DNA of 33,294 nt from Clostridia bacterium (GTDB lineage: Bacteria > Bacillota > Clostridia > Christensenellales > Aristaeellaceae): positions 1-33,294 of the forward strand of contig JAFWXL010000109.1 of the NCBI GenBank assembly GCA_017545905.1. The letters are read 5' to 3'. The notes under the pieces were generated by a model that was not told the DNA's origin, ran no database searches, and saw only the letters and a list, made by a program, of their open reading frames with translations. Positions within the stretch are counted from its first letter, which is position 1. Every line of letters begins with the position of its first letter. Below, piece by piece: positions 33,169 to 33,294 of the stretch. Position numbers and translations under genes: made by a program.

Positions 33169-33294
33169 ATGACACGTTCCAAAATCGCGGCGTTTCTGGC
33201 GCTCGCGTTTATCGTCCTCTTCTGCTTTGCTGGTGTAACGGCGACGACGACGGTCAAGGATACGACCGTGGCTATCGAGATGGGCATGCCCAAG
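33169..33294 (+). CDS. N-terminal part of a membrane or secreted protein (partial)
   Basis: Forty-two codons from an ATG with AGAGG about 8 nt upstream, open to the window end. The start, MTRSKIAAFLALAFIVLFCF, is a basic residue cluster followed by one hydrophobic helix, as in a signal peptide or first membrane segment; the rest (AGVTATTTVKDTTVAIEMG) is polar. By position after a sugar-binding protein gene it may be a transporter permease or another exported component, but 42 residues do not allow a family assignment. Confidence 0.6.
   Translation, partial: MTRSKIAAFLALAFIVLFCFAGVTATTTVKDTTVAIEMGMPK

Overview
The window is about 33 kb of a moderately GC-rich chromosome, probably from an anaerobic, Firmicutes-type (Clostridia) bacterium, perhaps an uncultured gut lineage. 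Supporting signs are the spmA/spmB spore-maturation pair, a one-chain clostridial-type PurL, a DegV protein, a DUF1836 protein, a short peptide deformylase with a GMAANMIG motif, strong AGGAGG ribosome binding sites and many consensus TTGACA/TATAAT promoters. Sporulation capacity is inferred from spmAB only. No phage, transposase, CRISPR array or plasmid gene was seen.

Layout. 1-730: the 3' end of a 23S rRNA gene, a spacer without tRNA, a 5S rRNA gene and a terminator. 949-3898: an acetyltransferase translationally coupled to a three-gene ABC-2 exporter. 4021-5457: dapF and a small HD-family alarmone hydrolase. 5467-5650: a self-contained unit with promoter, a 22-codon cysteine-rich reading frame and a terminator. 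5662-10197: carA and carB from a consensus promoter. 10281-11698: an ECF sigma factor and its probable membrane anti-sigma factor. 11734-12814: spmA and spmB. 12973-15282: a large single-pass surface protein. 15356-17319: a DUF2461 protein, a block of palindromic repeats and uppP. 17330-18031 (minus): a TraX-like membrane protein. 18174-22152: purL. 22155-24125: an Lgt-like membrane protein and an EamA transporter. 24120-25714: divergent DUF1836 regulator and DegV genes. 25786-27342 (minus): a secreted beta-helix carbohydrate-binding-type protein. 27520-28398: convergent peptide deformylase and HIT genes. 28602-33294: a carbohydrate locus with an ArsR-like regulator, a GH2 glycosidase, a sugar-binding protein and the start of another membrane or secreted protein.

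The most notable observation is CarA. Its fold and flanking motifs are recognisable and the gene is uninterrupted, but all three glutaminase catalytic residues (Cys, His, Glu) and several glutamine-binding residues are replaced. CarB looks complete. PurL in the same window keeps its glutaminase triad. This suggests a carbamoyl phosphate synthetase that uses free ammonia rather than glutamine, with CarA kept as a structural subunit. Other points of interest are the cysteine-rich mini-gene just upstream of carA, two adjacent perfect palindromes in the leader of the GH2 gene, an Lgt-like protein lacking the expected catalytic residues, a solute-binding protein without a lipobox, and long RNA hairpins in the sugar operon. 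All assignments come from reading the sequence and translations by eye; no database search was run.
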